Below are positions 29,831 through 38,964 of a DNA stretch of 64,000 nucleotides, in pieces. This DNA is from Hyphomicrobiales bacterium (GTDB taxonomy: Bacteria > Pseudomonadota > Alphaproteobacteria > Rhizobiales > Beijerinckiaceae). Made by a program: the position numbers and the translations under genes. The notes beneath the pieces are model-generated. The model was not told the origin of the DNA. It did not search any database and saw only the letters and a program-made list of their open reading frames with translations. The stretch is taken from assembly GCA_900470775.1 (NCBI GenBank), contig UCBZ01000009.1:1-64000 (forward strand), written 5' to 3'. Every line of letters begins with the position of its first letter. Position 1 is the first letter of the stretch.

Positions 29831-29846
29831 GATGCGGGGAGGCGAG

Positions 29847-30116
29847 CTATTCGCCTTCCGGCAGCCGCAGCCGGTAGACCCCGCGAAAATCATCGGGATC
29901 GACGGGCCGGCCCTTTCGGGTGATGACGATGCGACCCTCCTTCATCAGCCGGACCGCGACGCGGCGGATAGGCTGCATCAGCGGGCCCCAGCCATCGGGA
30001 TGATCGCCGCCGAGCACGCGCGCCACGTCGGAGGGGCCGACCGTGCGGCCTTCGCCGCGCTCGCCGGCGAGATTCAGGATCGTGGCTTCGAATTCGGCAT
30101 CGTCAGGCTTGGTCAT
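29847..30116 (-). CDS. DUF3253 small protein (winged-helix-like)
   Basis: An 89-residue soluble protein with the DUF3253 pattern: VGPSDVARVLGG, WGPLMQPIRRVAVRLMKEGRI and ITRKGRPVDPDDFRGVYRL. This looks like a compact winged helix, suggesting nucleic-acid binding, but no function is established. The ATG at 30116 overlaps the stop of the DUF599 gene by one base (ATGA), so the two are co-translated. A GTG one codon upstream is an alternative start. Confidence 0.85.
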   Translation of the reverse strand: MTKPDDAEFEATILNLAGERGEGRTVGPSDVARVLGGDHPDGWGPLMQPIRRVAVRLMKEGRIVITRKGRPVDPDDFRGVYRLRLPEGE

Positions 30117-30832
30117 CACTCGGGGGTTTTCTGTGTGGTGTCCGGATAGCGGAAGACGCGGGCGGCGTCGGAGGCGAATTGCCGCCGGTACATCGCGACC
30201 AGCACGGCGCCGGTGAAGAGGATGAAGGTCGTCGGCCCGAGGAACCAGCCCATATAGGCGAGCGCGAAGAAGAAGGCGCGCTGGCCGCGGTTGAAATGCC
30301 GCCCGCCTGCGATGTTCATCTCGGTCGCCTCATGGACGGCGCGTTCGGCGTCCTTGGGCTCGTGGTTCTTGGCCGGGGGCAGCGAGCCGAGCAGGATGAC
30401 GCAGTAGTTGAACAGCCGGTAGCTCCAGGCGAATTTGAAGAAGGCGTAGCCGAAGATCAGCGCCAGCCCGATGACCTTGAGTTCCCAGGCGGCGCGGGTC
30501 GGCGCGGTGCCGAAGGGCAGGTCCGAGAACAGCGCCACCACGCGGTCGGTCGATTGCAGCAGGGTCAGCGTGCCGCCGATGGCGATCAGCGAGGTCGAGG
30601 CGAAGAAGGCCGTGCCATTCTGCAGGCCGTTCATGATCTGCGTATCGACGATGCGGTTGTCGCGGCTCATCGATTCGCGGATCCAGCGGGCGCGGCGCAG
30701 GTTCATCCGCATGTTCAGGCTCTTGCCGGCATGCGGCCCCATCTCGACGGCGAAATGGTAGCCGATCCAGGACGCGGCAAAGAACACCATGCCGATGATG
30801 TCGAGCGTCTCGAAGCCGATCATGCCGGTCAT
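30116..30832 (-). CDS. DUF599 membrane protein
   Basis: The 238-residue protein has about four transmembrane helices and the DUF599 pattern: DIIGMVFFAASWIGYHF, SLNMRMNLRRARWIRESM, QIMNGLQNGTAFFASTSL and RGQRAFFFALAYMGWFLGP. Its function is unknown. I chose the ATG at 30832 because it follows an AGGGG ribosome binding site; the frame is open further upstream but without family residues. It forms a two-gene unit with the DUF3253 gene. Confidence 0.88.
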   Translation of the reverse strand: MTGMIGFETLDIIGMVFFAASWIGYHFAVEMGPHAGKSLNMRMNLRRARWIRESMSRDNRIVDTQIMNGLQNGTAFFASTSLIAIGGTLTLLQSTDRVVALFSDLPFGTAPTRAAWELKVIGLALIFGYAFFKFAWSYRLFNYCVILLGSLPPAKNHEPKDAERAVHEATEMNIAGGRHFNRGQRAFFFALAYMGWFLGPTTFILFTGAVLVAMYRRQFASDAARVFRYPDTTQKTPE

Positions 30833-30993
30833 GCCAATCCCCTGGCGGCAGCTTGCGTGTTCCATCGTCGCTTGCCAAGGCGTCGCTGGATTCGAAGACG
30901 TGCTCCGCATTGACCTGCTTCGCCCGAGCCGACAAGGGTGTCGGACATCAAGGCGGTGCATCCGCCGCGTCCTGAACGGTTCGAGCCTCCTCC

Positions 30994-31167
30994 TTGTCCC
31001 ATATCCTGATCGTTCTGGCCGTCGTCGCCTTCCTGTTCCGCAAGCCGCTGGGGCGGATCTTCGCGCGCCAGTTCCCGAATCGGGCGAAGCGCCAGCAGGT
31101 GCTGGCAACGGTCATCACGGGATTCCTGCTGGTGATTGCGATCAGGCTGCTGGCGCTGTTCTGGTAG
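30994..31167 (+). CDS. Possible 57-residue two-helix membrane protein (TTG start)
   Basis: Reading from TTG at 30994, the frame encodes a hydrophobic segment (HILIVLAVVAFLF), a basic hinge (RKPLGRIFARQFPNRAKRQQ) and a second hydrophobic helix (VLATVITGFLLVIAIRLLALF). This inside-positive hairpin is a believable membrane protein. A stop codon lies six codons upstream of the TTG and no ATG or GTG is available, and I see no good ribosome binding site, so this is tentative. Confidence 0.42.
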   Translation: MSHILIVLAVVAFLFRKPLGRIFARQFPNRAKRQQVLATVITGFLLVIAIRLLALFW

Positions 31168-31485
31168 GGGAGCAGTCCGTCGTGACCCCGGCTGTTGTCG
31201 CGAAGCCACATTTCGGCAGCAACGCGTGCGGCCTGCTTGCCAGCCCAGCCAACGTGCGGCATCTTGTCCGCATCGCTCACACGCAACACAGGGAGGGCTG
31301 AATGGAATTCATCATCAAGTTCAGCTCCCCGCGAATGTCCCGCCACTAGGTCGGACTCGCCCGTGGCCCGCCAAAGGCGGCGCCTGAGCATTCTCCATCG
31401 CTTTCCTGTCCTTCGCTGAAGATCGGCGTGCGTCGCCGTCTGCAGCATGATCTGGAGTCGGCTCCCCTGCGGGCCGAAGACACAC
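31168..31485. other. Gap of 318 bases without a supportable gene
   Basis: Open frames exist on both strands but none has convincing codon bias, a ribosome binding site or a recognisable motif. A 15-codon ATG frame at 31302 (preceded by GGGAGGG) is too short to judge. The promoter of the downstream ABC transporter gene may lie here; I could not pick it out. Confidence 0.5.
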
Positions 31486-33282
31486 ATGTCCCGACCCGAT
31501 CGCACCGGGCGGCCCGAGCCGTTCCGGGCCGTTCTCGGCTTCACCTTCCGCCACTGGGCTCGCCGGCCCGGACCCGTCGGCTTCGTCGCCGGCTCGATGA
31601 TGGCTGCCACCGTCGCCGACCTGTTCATGCCTGTTTATGCCGGGCGTCTCGTCGATGCAGTGGCGGGCGAGGGCGCGTCTGCGACGCAAGCGGCGCTGTG
31701 GGCGCTGGCCGCGATGCTGGCGCTAGGCGCCTGCGGCGTGGTCTTTCGCCATCTCGGCTTCATCGGCATCACCGGCATGACGCTGCGCACCATGGGCGAC
31801 ACGGCCAGCGAGGCGTTCGCGCGGCTGCAGCGCTTCTCGACCGACTGGCACGCCAACAACTTCGCCGGCTCGACCGTGCGCAAGATCACGCGCGGCATGT
31901 GGGCGCTCGACCTGCTCACAGACACGATCCTGATCGCGCTGCTGCCCTCGCTGGTGGTACTGATCGGCTCGACGGTGCTGCTCGCCTGGCACTGGCCGGC
32001 GATGGGGCTCGTCGTGCTGGCGGGCGCGCTGCTCTATGTCGGCGTCACCGTCGCGCTGTCGCTCAACTATGTCGCGCCGGCGGCACGGCTCGCCAATAGC
32101 TGGGACACCCGCGTCGGCGGGGCGCTGGCCGATGCGATCTCGTGCAACCCGGTGGTCAAGGCTTATGGCGCCGAGTTGCGCGAGGACGCCCGCGCCGCCG
32201 GAGTGCTGGCGAAATGGTCGCTGCGGACGCGGCGGACCTGGGTGCGCGGCACGACATCCGGCACGGCGCAGCAGCTCGTGCTGCTGGCCCTGCGCGCGGC
32301 CGTGATCGGGCTGGTGATCTGGCTCTGGGCCAATGGCCAGGCAACGCCGGGTGATGTCGCCTTCGTGCTGACGAGCTATGCCGTGGTGCATGGCTATCTG
32401 CGCGATGTCGGCCAGCATGTGCACAACCTGCAGCGCTCGGTGAACGACATGGAGGAACTCGTCGCGATGCACGACCAGCCCTATGGCGTCGCCGATGCCA
32501 GGGGTGCGACCGCGATGGCGGTGACGGCGGGCGAGATCGCCTTCGAAGACGTGACCTTCCATTATGGCGGGCATGCCGAGCCGCTCTATCGCGATTTCTC
32601 GCTGGTGATCCGTGCCGGCGAGAAGGTCGGGCTGGTCGGACGCTCGGGCTCGGGCAAGACCACCTTCGTCAAGCTGATCCAGCGGCTCTACGACGTCACC
32701 TCGGGCCGCGTCGCCATCGACGGGCAGGACATCGCCGATGTGACGCAGGCGAGCTTGCGCGCGCGGATTGCGATCGTGCAGCAGGAGCCGGTGCTGTTCC
32801 ACCGCTCGCTGGCGGAGAACATCGCCTATGGGCGGCCGGGCGCCTCGCTCGCCCAGATCGAGCAGGCGGCGCGGCTCGCCAACGCGCATGAGTTCATCAT
32901 GCGCCTGCCGAAGGGCTATGCCACGCTGGTCGGCGAGCGCGGCGTCAAGCTCTCGGGTGGCGAGCGCCAGCGCGTCGCGATCGCGCGCGCTTTCCTGGCC
33001 GATGCGCCGATCCTGATCCTGGACGAGGCGACTTCGAGCCTGGATTCGGAATCGGAGGCGCTGATCCAGGAGGCGATGGAGCGGCTGATGCTGGGCCGCA
33101 CCACCATCGTCGTGGCGCACCGGCTCTCGACGGTGCGCGCGATGGACCGGATCCTGGTCTTCGACCGCGGCCGCGTGGTCGAGGAGGGACCGCACGAGGG
33201 GCTGCTCCAGCGCGAAAACGGCGCCTATCGCGGGCTGTTCGAGAAGCAGGTCAGCGAGCTGGCTAAGGGGCTGGCGGTGTAA
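31486..33282 (+). CDS. ABC exporter, fused permease-ATPase (MsbA/ATM-like)
   Basis: The 598-residue half-transporter has six transmembrane helices in residues about 20-320 and an ATPase domain after 345. Walker A is GRSGSGKTT from about residue 385, the signature is LSGGERQRVA, Walker B is ILILDEATSSLD, and the H-loop is VVAHRLST. It would act as a homodimer exporting a lipid or other hydrophobic compound; the substrate is unknown. I chose the ATG at 31486; an ATG 39 bases upstream is also possible. A repeat element follows the stop directly. Confidence 0.93.
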   Translation: MSRPDRTGRPEPFRAVLGFTFRHWARRPGPVGFVAGSMMAATVADLFMPVYAGRLVDAVAGEGASATQAALWALAAMLALGACGVVFRHLGFIGITGMTLRTMGDTASEAFARLQRFSTDWHANNFAGSTVRKITRGMWALDLLTDTILIALLPSLVVLIGSTVLLAWHWPAMGLVVLAGALLYVGVTVALSLNYVAPAARLANSWDTRVGGALADAISCNPVVKAYGAELREDARAAGVLAKWSLRTRRTWVRGTTSGTAQQLVLLALRAAVIGLVIWLWANGQATPGDVAFVLTSYAVVHGYLRDVGQHVHNLQRSVNDMEELVAMHDQPYGVADARGATAMAVTAGEIAFEDVTFHYGGHAEPLYRDFSLVIRAGEKVGLVGRSGSGKTTFVKLIQRLYDVTSGRVAIDGQDIADVTQASLRARIAIVQQEPVLFHRSLAENIAYGRPGASLAQIEQAARLANAHEFIMRLPKGYATLVGERGVKLSGGERQRVAIARAFLADAPILILDEATSSLDSESEALIQEAMERLMLGRTTIVVAHRLSTVRAMDRILVFDRGRVVEEGPHEGLLQRENGAYRGLFEKQVSELAKGLAV

Positions 33283-33287
33283 CCGCG

Positions 33288-33397
33288 CGTCATTCTCGGG
33301 CCGCGCCTTGCGCGGACCCGAGAATCTCGTGACGGGATGGCGCCCATGTGGCGCCCTCTTCTGCTGGAGATGCTTGGGTCAAGCCCGAGCATGACGG
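33288..33397 (+). repeat. RIME-like palindromic intergenic repeat
   Basis: A 110-base mosaic element. Left hairpin: TCATTCTCGGG with CCCGAGAATCTCGTGAC, enclosing CCGCGCCTTGCGCGG. Middle: GGCGCCCATGTGGCGCC. Right hairpin: ATGCTTGGGTCAAGCCCGAGCAT-GACGG. It lies between the ABC transporter gene and the convergent cyclotransferase gene, where it could also act as a bidirectional terminator. Confidence 0.8.
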
Positions 33398-33406
33398 TAG
33401 GATGCC

Positions 33407-33922
33407 TCACTTCGGCGCCATTGCCCTCGGCCGCACGCCCTTCACCGGCCCGGGCGGCAGGTCGCTCGCACGCGGGGACAAGCTTTTGGCATCCAGAACT
33501 GGCTTGCTCAGAAGCCGATTCAAGCCGGCTACATAACTCTCTGGCAGCGCCCAGTGTTTGGCACTCGCGATCACGGTCTCCATATAGCCGGGCTTGGGCC
33601 TGCCGGGGTCACCCGAGCGGCCGATATAGACCAGCGCGCGCTTGGCGCCGCCCGGCACGATCACCGGCTGGCTGATCTTGACGTAGAGCCCGCTGGCCAA
33701 CTCCTCGAACTTGTCGAGCGTGCGGATGTCGCCGAGCGTGCAGTCCCAGAGCACGCCATGGACCTCCTCGCGCGGGTCGCGGACGACCGAGGCATAGCCA
33801 TCACGGGTGATCATGAAGCGGTGGCGCGGCAGCCGGGCCAGGCCGAGCGGCTTGGAGCGCGGGCAGCGCTGGGCCATGCCGACAGAGTCCATGTTGAGGC
33901 CGTAGGCGAAGTAGAGGGGCAT
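33407..33922 (-). CDS. Gamma-glutamylcyclotransferase-like protein (AIG2/GGCT fold)
   Basis: The 171-residue protein starts MPLYFAYGLNMD, the YGxN substrate loop of the GGCT superfamily, and has FEELASGLY with the conserved acidic residue that serves as catalytic base in that fold. Known members release 5-oxoproline from gamma-glutamyl amino acids or amines. The exact substrate is unknown. Repeat elements flank it on both sides. Confidence 0.87.
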   Translation of the reverse strand: MPLYFAYGLNMDSVGMAQRCPRSKPLGLARLPRHRFMITRDGYASVVRDPREEVHGVLWDCTLGDIRTLDKFEELASGLYVKISQPVIVPGGAKRALVYIGRSGDPGRPKPGYMETVIASAKHWALPESYVAGLNRLLSKPVLDAKSLSPRASDLPPGPVKGVRPRAMAPK

Positions 33923-33932
33923 GGAAGCCTCG

Positions 33933-34037
33933 CGTCATTCTCGGGCGGAGCGCAGCGCAGACCCGAGAATCTCAGGCAGGACGGAGCACCTGATGTCCTC
34001 TCGTCACGAGATGCTCGGGTCAAGCCCGAGCATGACG
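33933..34037 (+). repeat. RIME-like palindromic intergenic repeat
   Basis: A 105-base copy with the left hairpin CGTCATTCTCGGGC...GACCCGAGAATCTC and the right hairpin GAGATGCTCGGGTCAAGCCCGAGCATGACG. It sits between the cyclotransferase start and the ivd stop. Its right module is nearly identical to the copies at 33370 and 63311. Confidence 0.8.
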
Positions 34038-34047
34038 CGCGGTGTGG

Positions 34048-35220
34048 TCACTTCGTCTTCGCAAACAATTCCCGCCCGATCAGCATGCGGCGAATCTCGC
34101 TGGTTCCCGCGCCGATCTCGTAGAGCTTGGCGTCGCGGAGCAGGCGCCCGGTCGGGTAGTCGTTGATGTAGCCGTTGCCGCCCAGCAGCTGGATCGCGTC
34201 GAGCGCGATCTGGGTCGCCTTCTCGGCCGAGATCAGGATCGCGCCGGCTGCGTCCTCGCGGGTGGTCTCGCCGCGGTCGCAGGCCTTGGCGACGGCATAC
34301 ACATAGGCCTTGCACGCGTTCATCATGACATACATGTCGGCGAGCTTGCCCTGGACGAGCTGGAACTCGCCGATCGACTGGCCGAACTGCTTGCGCTCAT
34401 GCACATAGGGCATGACCACGTCGAGCGCCGCCTGCATGATGCCGAGCGGGCCGGCCGAGAGCACGACGCGCTCGTAGTCGAGCCCCGACATCAGCACGTT
34501 GACGCCGCGCCCGACCGTGCCCAGCACATTCTCCTCGGGCACCTCGCAGTCCTCGAAGACGAGTTCGCAGGTGTCGGAGCCGCGCATGCCGAGCTTGTCG
34601 AGCTTCTGGGCGGTCGAGAAGCCCTTCATGCCCTTCTCGATCAGGAAGGCTGAGATGCCTTTCGAGCCGGCCTCGGGATCGGTCTTGGCGTAGACCACGA
34701 GCGTCTCGGCGATCGGACCGTTGGTGATCCACATCTTGTTGCCGGTCAGGACATAGCGGTCGCCCTTTTTGACCGCCTTCGTCTTCATCGAGACGACGTC
34801 GGAGCCGGCACCAGGCTCCGACATGGCGAGCGCGCCGACATGCTCGCCCGAGATCAGCTTGGGCAGGTATTTCGCCTTCTGGGCCGCGTTGCCGTTGCGG
34901 GCGATCTGGTTGATGCAGAGATTGGAATGGGCACCGTAGGAGAGGCCGACCGAAGCCGAGGCGCGGCTGACCTCCTCGATCGCCACGACATGCTCGAGAT
35001 AGCCCAGCCCCGCGCCGCCATCCTCCTCCTTCACGGTGATGCCATGCAGGCCGAGCGCGCCCATCTGCGGCCAGAGATCGCGCGGGAACTGGTTGGTCGC
35101 GTCGATCTCCTGGGCGCGCGGCGCGATCTTCTCCTGGGCGAAGGCGTGGACCGTGTCGCGGATCGCGTCGGCGGTCTCGCCGAGGTCGAAATTGAAGGGG
35201 CGGGGCGCGTTGGCGAGCAT
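34048..35220 (-). CDS. ivd: Isovaleryl-CoA dehydrogenase
   Basis: The 390-residue acyl-CoA dehydrogenase oxidises isovaleryl-CoA to 3-methylcrotonyl-CoA in leucine breakdown, passing electrons to ETF. It shows the family blocks [12 protein letters not shown] (FAD binding), [17 protein letters not shown], and Glu250 in [14 protein letters not shown], the position of the catalytic base in isovaleryl-CoA dehydrogenase, which differs from other acyl-CoA dehydrogenases. [13 protein letters not shown] closes the FAD site. The carboxylase for its product is encoded by mccB and mccA further downstream. A GGAGGA-like ribosome binding site precedes the ATG. Confidence 0.95.
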   Translation of the reverse strand: MLANAPRPFNFDLGETADAIRDTVHAFAQEKIAPRAQEIDATNQFPRDLWPQMGALGLHGITVKEEDGGAGLGYLEHVVAIEEVSRASASVGLSYGAHSNLCINQIARNGNAAQKAKYLPKLISGEHVGALAMSEPGAGSDVVSMKTKAVKKGDRYVLTGNKMWITNGPIAETLVVYAKTDPEAGSKGISAFLIEKGMKGFSTAQKLDKLGMRGSDTCELVFEDCEVPEENVLGTVGRGVNVLMSGLDYERVVLSAGPLGIMQAALDVVMPYVHERKQFGQSIGEFQLVQGKLADMYVMMNACKAYVYAVAKACDRGETTREDAAGAILISAEKATQIALDAIQLLGGNGYINDYPTGRLLRDAKLYEIGAGTSEIRRMLIGRELFAKTK

Positions 35221-35349
35221 GGTGTCCTCCCGGCGAGCGGCGCGGCATGGCGCGCGGCGTTTCCCGCCTTATAGCGCGGATGGCGACCAAGTCAGCGCGC
35301 GTGAGCGCGAACAGGGTTTGGGTATCGACGCCGTGCCGCGCATCTCCTC

Positions 35350-35462
35350 CGTCATGGTCGGGCTTGTTGATTGTTCTTCAGAGATAGCCGGCCACCCACG
35401 TCTTCCTTTGGCGAGTGCGGTGGACAAGGCGTGGATGCTCGCCACAAGGGCGAGCATGACGG
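35350..35462 (+). repeat. RIME-like repeat, second subtype, in a 358-base gap
   Basis: This copy reads CGTCATGGTCGGGCTTG at its left, a CCACGTCTTC/AAGGCGTGG pair in the middle and GATGCTCGCCACAAGGGCGAGCATGACGG at its right. The right module matches the other copies. A degenerate extra hairpin (GTGCTCGGGACAAGCTCAAGCAC, about 35509-35531) follows. The rest of the gap between ivd and the regulator gene holds only the operator described separately. Confidence 0.7.
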
Positions 35463-35503
35463 TCCTGGCCATGCTCCGTCGAGCCAGAGCCATCGTGCCT
35501 TGA

Positions 35504-35845
<342 letters not shown>

Positions 35846-35852
35846 GGCGCCG

Positions 35853-36770
35853 ATGCCGTCTTTCGCCGAACTGATCCAGCAGGGGGCAAGGCAGGCCTGG
35901 CTGTTCGTTCCCAGCGCGATCCTGCTCGGGGCGCTGCACGGGCTGGAGCCCGGCCACTCGAAGACGATGATGGCAGCCTTCATCATTGCGATCCGGGGGA
36001 CGGTGACGCAGGCCGTGCTGCTGGGGCTGGCGGCCACGGCGTCGCACACGCTCGTCGTCTGGGGCATCGCGCTGGGCGGCCTCTATCTCTGGCGCGATGT
36101 CGCGTCGGAAACATTCGAGCCCTATTTCCAGCTTGCCTCGGCGGGCGCGATCATCGCGCTGGCGCTGTGGATGCTGTGGCGCACCTGGCGCGACCAGCAT
36201 CCGGTGACGCAGGCGCGGCATCACTCCCATGATCACGGCCACCACCATGATCATCATGATGATCATGGTCATGCTCATGACCACGGGCGCGGCGCCCATG
36301 ATCATCACCATCATCATGATGGGCCTCGCGATGCGATCCCGTTCGGCTCGGCGGGAGCGACCATCCTGGCCGAAGCCGACGGCCATCAGGATGCGCATGA
36401 GCGGGCGCATGCGGAGGATATCCGCCGCCGCTTCACGGGCCGGGAGGCGACCACCTGGCAGATCGTGCTGTTCGGCCTGACCGGGGGGCTCATTCCCTGC
36501 CCGGCGGCGATCACGGTGCTGCTGCTCTGCCTGCAGCTGAAGGAATTGACGCTGGGCTTCGCGCTGGTGCTGTGTTTCTCGATCGGCTTGGCGATCACGC
36601 TGGTCGCCGTCGGCGCTGCGGCCGCGCTCAGCGTCCGGCATGCGACGCGACGCTGGTCATGGTTCGGGGAATTCGCTCGGAGGGCGCCCTATCTATCAGG
36701 CGGGCTCATCATCCTCGTAGGGCTTTATGTCGGCTATCACGGCTGGGCCGGGTTGCCGGCTGGCAGCTAG
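35853..36770 (+). CDS. Nickel/cobalt efflux protein, NicO/RcnA family
   Basis: A 305-residue membrane protein with about six helices. It has the NicO motifs LHGLEPGHSKTMMAAF in TM1-2 and GLTGGLIPCPAAITVLL in the second half. Between them lies a His/Asp-rich cytoplasmic or periplasmic loop (about residues 122-157), typical of RcnA exporters and likely a metal buffer. It starts 7 bases after the regulator and shares its operator. It converges on the ZntB-like gene with a 4-base overlap of stops. Confidence 0.93.
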   Translation: MPSFAELIQQGARQAWLFVPSAILLGALHGLEPGHSKTMMAAFIIAIRGTVTQAVLLGLAATASHTLVVWGIALGGLYLWRDVASETFEPYFQLASAGAIIALALWMLWRTWRDQHPVTQARHHSHDHGHHHDHHDDHGHAHDHGRGAHDHHHHHDGPRDAIPFGSAGATILAEADGHQDAHERAHAEDIRRRFTGREATTWQIVLFGLTGGLIPCPAAITVLLLCLQLKELTLGFALVLCFSIGLAITLVAVGAAAALSVRHATRRWSWFGEFARRAPYLSGGLIILVGLYVGYHGWAGLPAGS

Positions 36771-37822
36771 CCACCGATCACGCCCCTGCGCCGCAGCAGC
36801 ACCAGCGTCAGCAGGGCCGCGCCAAGGCAGGCGAGCGCCACCAGGAAGGCGCCGTAATCGGCCTCGACCCAGGGCAGGCCCTTCACATTGATGCCGAACA
36901 GGCCGGTGATGAAGGTCGCCGGCAAGAAGAGCGCGGTCAGGATCGAGAGCACATAGAGCTGCTTGTTGGTCTGGCTGGCGGAGCGTGCCGTGATCTCGTC
37001 CTGCAGCAGCCGCGCCCGGTCCTGCACCGACTGGACGTCCTGATGCAGCGTGTCGACGCGCAGGAGCAGGCGTAGCGCGCAGCTCCGCATCGCCTCCGGC
37101 GCCGCGCGCCCGGATGGCGTCTCGGCGAAGCGGCGAAACAGCAGGTGCAGCCCCGTGAGCTGGCGGTGCAGCAGGATGGCGCTGCGGCGTACCGAGCCGA
37201 CGCGGCCCGGCCCGTCGTCGAGCCGGTCGAGCAGGAGCTGGTCCTCGATGCTGTCGACCTCGTCGGAGAGGCGCACGACCGCATCGGTCGCGTCGTCGAT
37301 CAGATATTCGATGATGTGCTCGAACAGCTCGGCCGGGGAGCCGATGTGCTCGCCGGCATTGAGCGCGTCGACGGCCTTGCGGATTGATTGCAGCGCCTCG
37401 CGCCGGCCGGTCAGCAGGAAGCGCTCGCCGACGGCCCAGGCCAGGATGCCGACATTGTCGGTGCGGTCGACGATGTCGCGGGTGAGGTCATGCGCGATAC
37501 CCCAGGCGAAGCCGGCGGAATGGTCGAGGCGCTGGTGGGTCTCGCGCGCCAGCAGGAGTTCGCGCGCGGCGGCGGGCAGTTCGTCATGCTCGGCGACCCA
37601 GCTCTGCGCCCTTGTATGGACGAGATCGAGATGGATCCAGACGAAGCCTTCGGCCGGAGTGAGCACCGGCATCTCGTCGCGCGGCACGAGCTCGGGCTTG
37701 CCATTGCCGTCGAAGCGATAGGCCCAGACGACGCCGGAACTGGATTGCGCGTCGGCGAGGCTAAGCTGAGCTGGCATGGGCGGCACGTCGATCCGGGGCA
37801 CGGCGAGCCCTGCGCCCGCCAT
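36767..37822 (-). CDS. CorA/ZntB-type divalent cation channel
   Basis: The 351-residue protein has a large soluble N-domain, long helices, and two C-terminal transmembrane helices. The pore signature after the first helix is GLFGINVKGLPW: a GIN triplet instead of the GMN of classical CorA, as found in ZntB proteins. ZntB-like members transport zinc, often into the cell with protons. The start is uncertain: the ATG at 37822 or that at 37777 (336 residues, closer to E. coli ZntB). Confidence 0.88.
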   Translation of the reverse strand: MAGAGLAVPRIDVPPMPAQLSLADAQSSSGVVWAYRFDGNGKPELVPRDEMPVLTPAEGFVWIHLDLVHTRAQSWVAEHDELPAAARELLLARETHQRLDHSAGFAWGIAHDLTRDIVDRTDNVGILAWAVGERFLLTGRREALQSIRKAVDALNAGEHIGSPAELFEHIIEYLIDDATDAVVRLSDEVDSIEDQLLLDRLDDGPGRVGSVRRSAILLHRQLTGLHLLFRRFAETPSGRAAPEAMRSCALRLLLRVDTLHQDVQSVQDRARLLQDEITARSASQTNKQLYVLSILTALFLPATFITGLFGINVKGLPWVEADYGAFLVALACLGAALLTLVLLRRRGVIGG

Positions 37823-37865
37823 GTGACACTTGGATGACGGCCCTGCGGGAGAGATCCTCCAGGCG

Positions 37866-38792
37866 TTACTCGCTCTTGGCCGTGCGCTGCCGGATCGCTG
37901 CAGGCGGTGCGAGGCGCAAAGGCGCGCCACCGGCGGCCTTCGGCGCGCGCGAGCCGGCGGACGTCGCCGGGCCTTTCTCGCTGGCGACCTTTGGCTCGCC
38001 GCCGCGCCATTTGCGGGCGCCGATGTCGAAGCGGCCCTGGCGCCAGGCGGCGAATTCATGCTCGCTGCCGAAGAAGGCGTTGCGGTCGACGTCGCCGGTG
38101 ATCCCGGGCACGCGGCCCGTCGTGGTGAACTGCCAGAACTCCCATTTCTCGCGGTTGTAGCGATGCTTCAGCGGGGCCGCGGTCGAGCGCAGCCAGTAAG
38201 GGTAATCGTTGAGCTCGCCTTCGAGGATATCCTCGTGGAAGTTGATGTCGGTGTAGATGATCGGCTTTTTGCCGGTGTGCTCCTGCAGGGCTTCGAGCAT
38301 GATGCGCATCTTCTCCAGCGCATCCTCGCGCGAGACCTTGCGGTCGCATTGCGAGCCGTTCTGCCACTCGACATCGAGCACCGGCGGCAAAGCGTCGGGA
38401 TCGCGCGGAATGTGACGCTTCATCCAGCGGACCTGGTCCTTCGCCGGGCGGCACCACCAGACGAAGTGATAGGCGCCGCGTGCGACGCCGGCCTTCTTCG
38501 CCTCGGCCCAGTTGCGGCGGAAGCTCGGATCGAGATGGTCGCCGCCTTCCGTCGCCTTGATGAAGGCGAAGCGCGTGCCGGCGTCCTTGACCTTGGTCCA
38601 GTCGATCTCGCCCTGCCAGCGCGAGACGTCGATGCCCTGGATCGCCTGGCGGCGCGCGTCACGGACGCCGTGATGCGGCGCGGAATCGCTCTTCTTCGGA
38701 TAGAGCGCGGCTGCGGGCGTCGACAGCAGGGTCAGCAGGCTGCCGATGGCGATGGCGGCGCGTGTCGTCCGCTCCAGTATCCTCGATCGCAC
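37866..38792 (-). CDS. Exported GH25 lysozyme-like hydrolase (copy 1)
   Basis: The 308-residue protein has a signal peptide (AAIAIGSLLTLLSTPAAA) and a GH25 (Chalaropsis-type lysozyme) domain: GIDVSRWQGEIDW, FAFIKATEGG, YHFVWWCRP, and the active-site DVEW, plus GRVPGITGDVDRNAFFG at the end. GH25 enzymes cut peptidoglycan muramic acid bonds. I chose the GTG at 38792 because AAGGAG lies six bases before it; a TTG two codons earlier leaves no spacer. The C-terminal 50 residues are basic and Ala/Pro-rich. Confidence 0.9.
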   Translation of the reverse strand: MRSRILERTTRAAIAIGSLLTLLSTPAAALYPKKSDSAPHHGVRDARRQAIQGIDVSRWQGEIDWTKVKDAGTRFAFIKATEGGDHLDPSFRRNWAEAKKAGVARGAYHFVWWCRPAKDQVRWMKRHIPRDPDALPPVLDVEWQNGSQCDRKVSREDALEKMRIMLEALQEHTGKKPIIYTDINFHEDILEGELNDYPYWLRSTAAPLKHRYNREKWEFWQFTTTGRVPGITGDVDRNAFFGSEHEFAAWRQGRFDIGARKWRGGEPKVASEKGPATSAGSRAPKAAGGAPLRLAPPAAIRQRTAKSE

Positions 38793-38964
38793 CGGCAACT
38801 CCTTATCCCGCGTCGTCCTTCGAAATGCGGATGCGACAGTTAAGAGCCGGTTAGATTTGAAGCGAATGCGGCGGGCTTGTTTCAGCTTTGGTTAACCGGG
38901 GAGGCCTTGGCCAATCGAGAAGGCCTTGGCCAACCAGGGAGCCTGCCGCCGCGCCGGCCCGACG

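Noticed and set aside
31183..31628. Minus-strand frames between 31.2 and 31.6 kb as a gene remnant
   Set aside because: No ribosome binding site, no recognisable motif, and part lies opposite the ABC transporter start.
33288..34037. Two similar repeats flanking the cyclotransferase gene as a CRISPR array or composite transposon
   Set aside because: The units are unequal palindromes 500 bases apart around a normal gene, with no spacers, target-site duplications or transposase.
36220..36330. CAT/GAT-rich tract as a DNA tandem repeat
   Set aside because: It encodes the His/Asp-rich loop of the nickel/cobalt exporter, so the repetition is at protein level.
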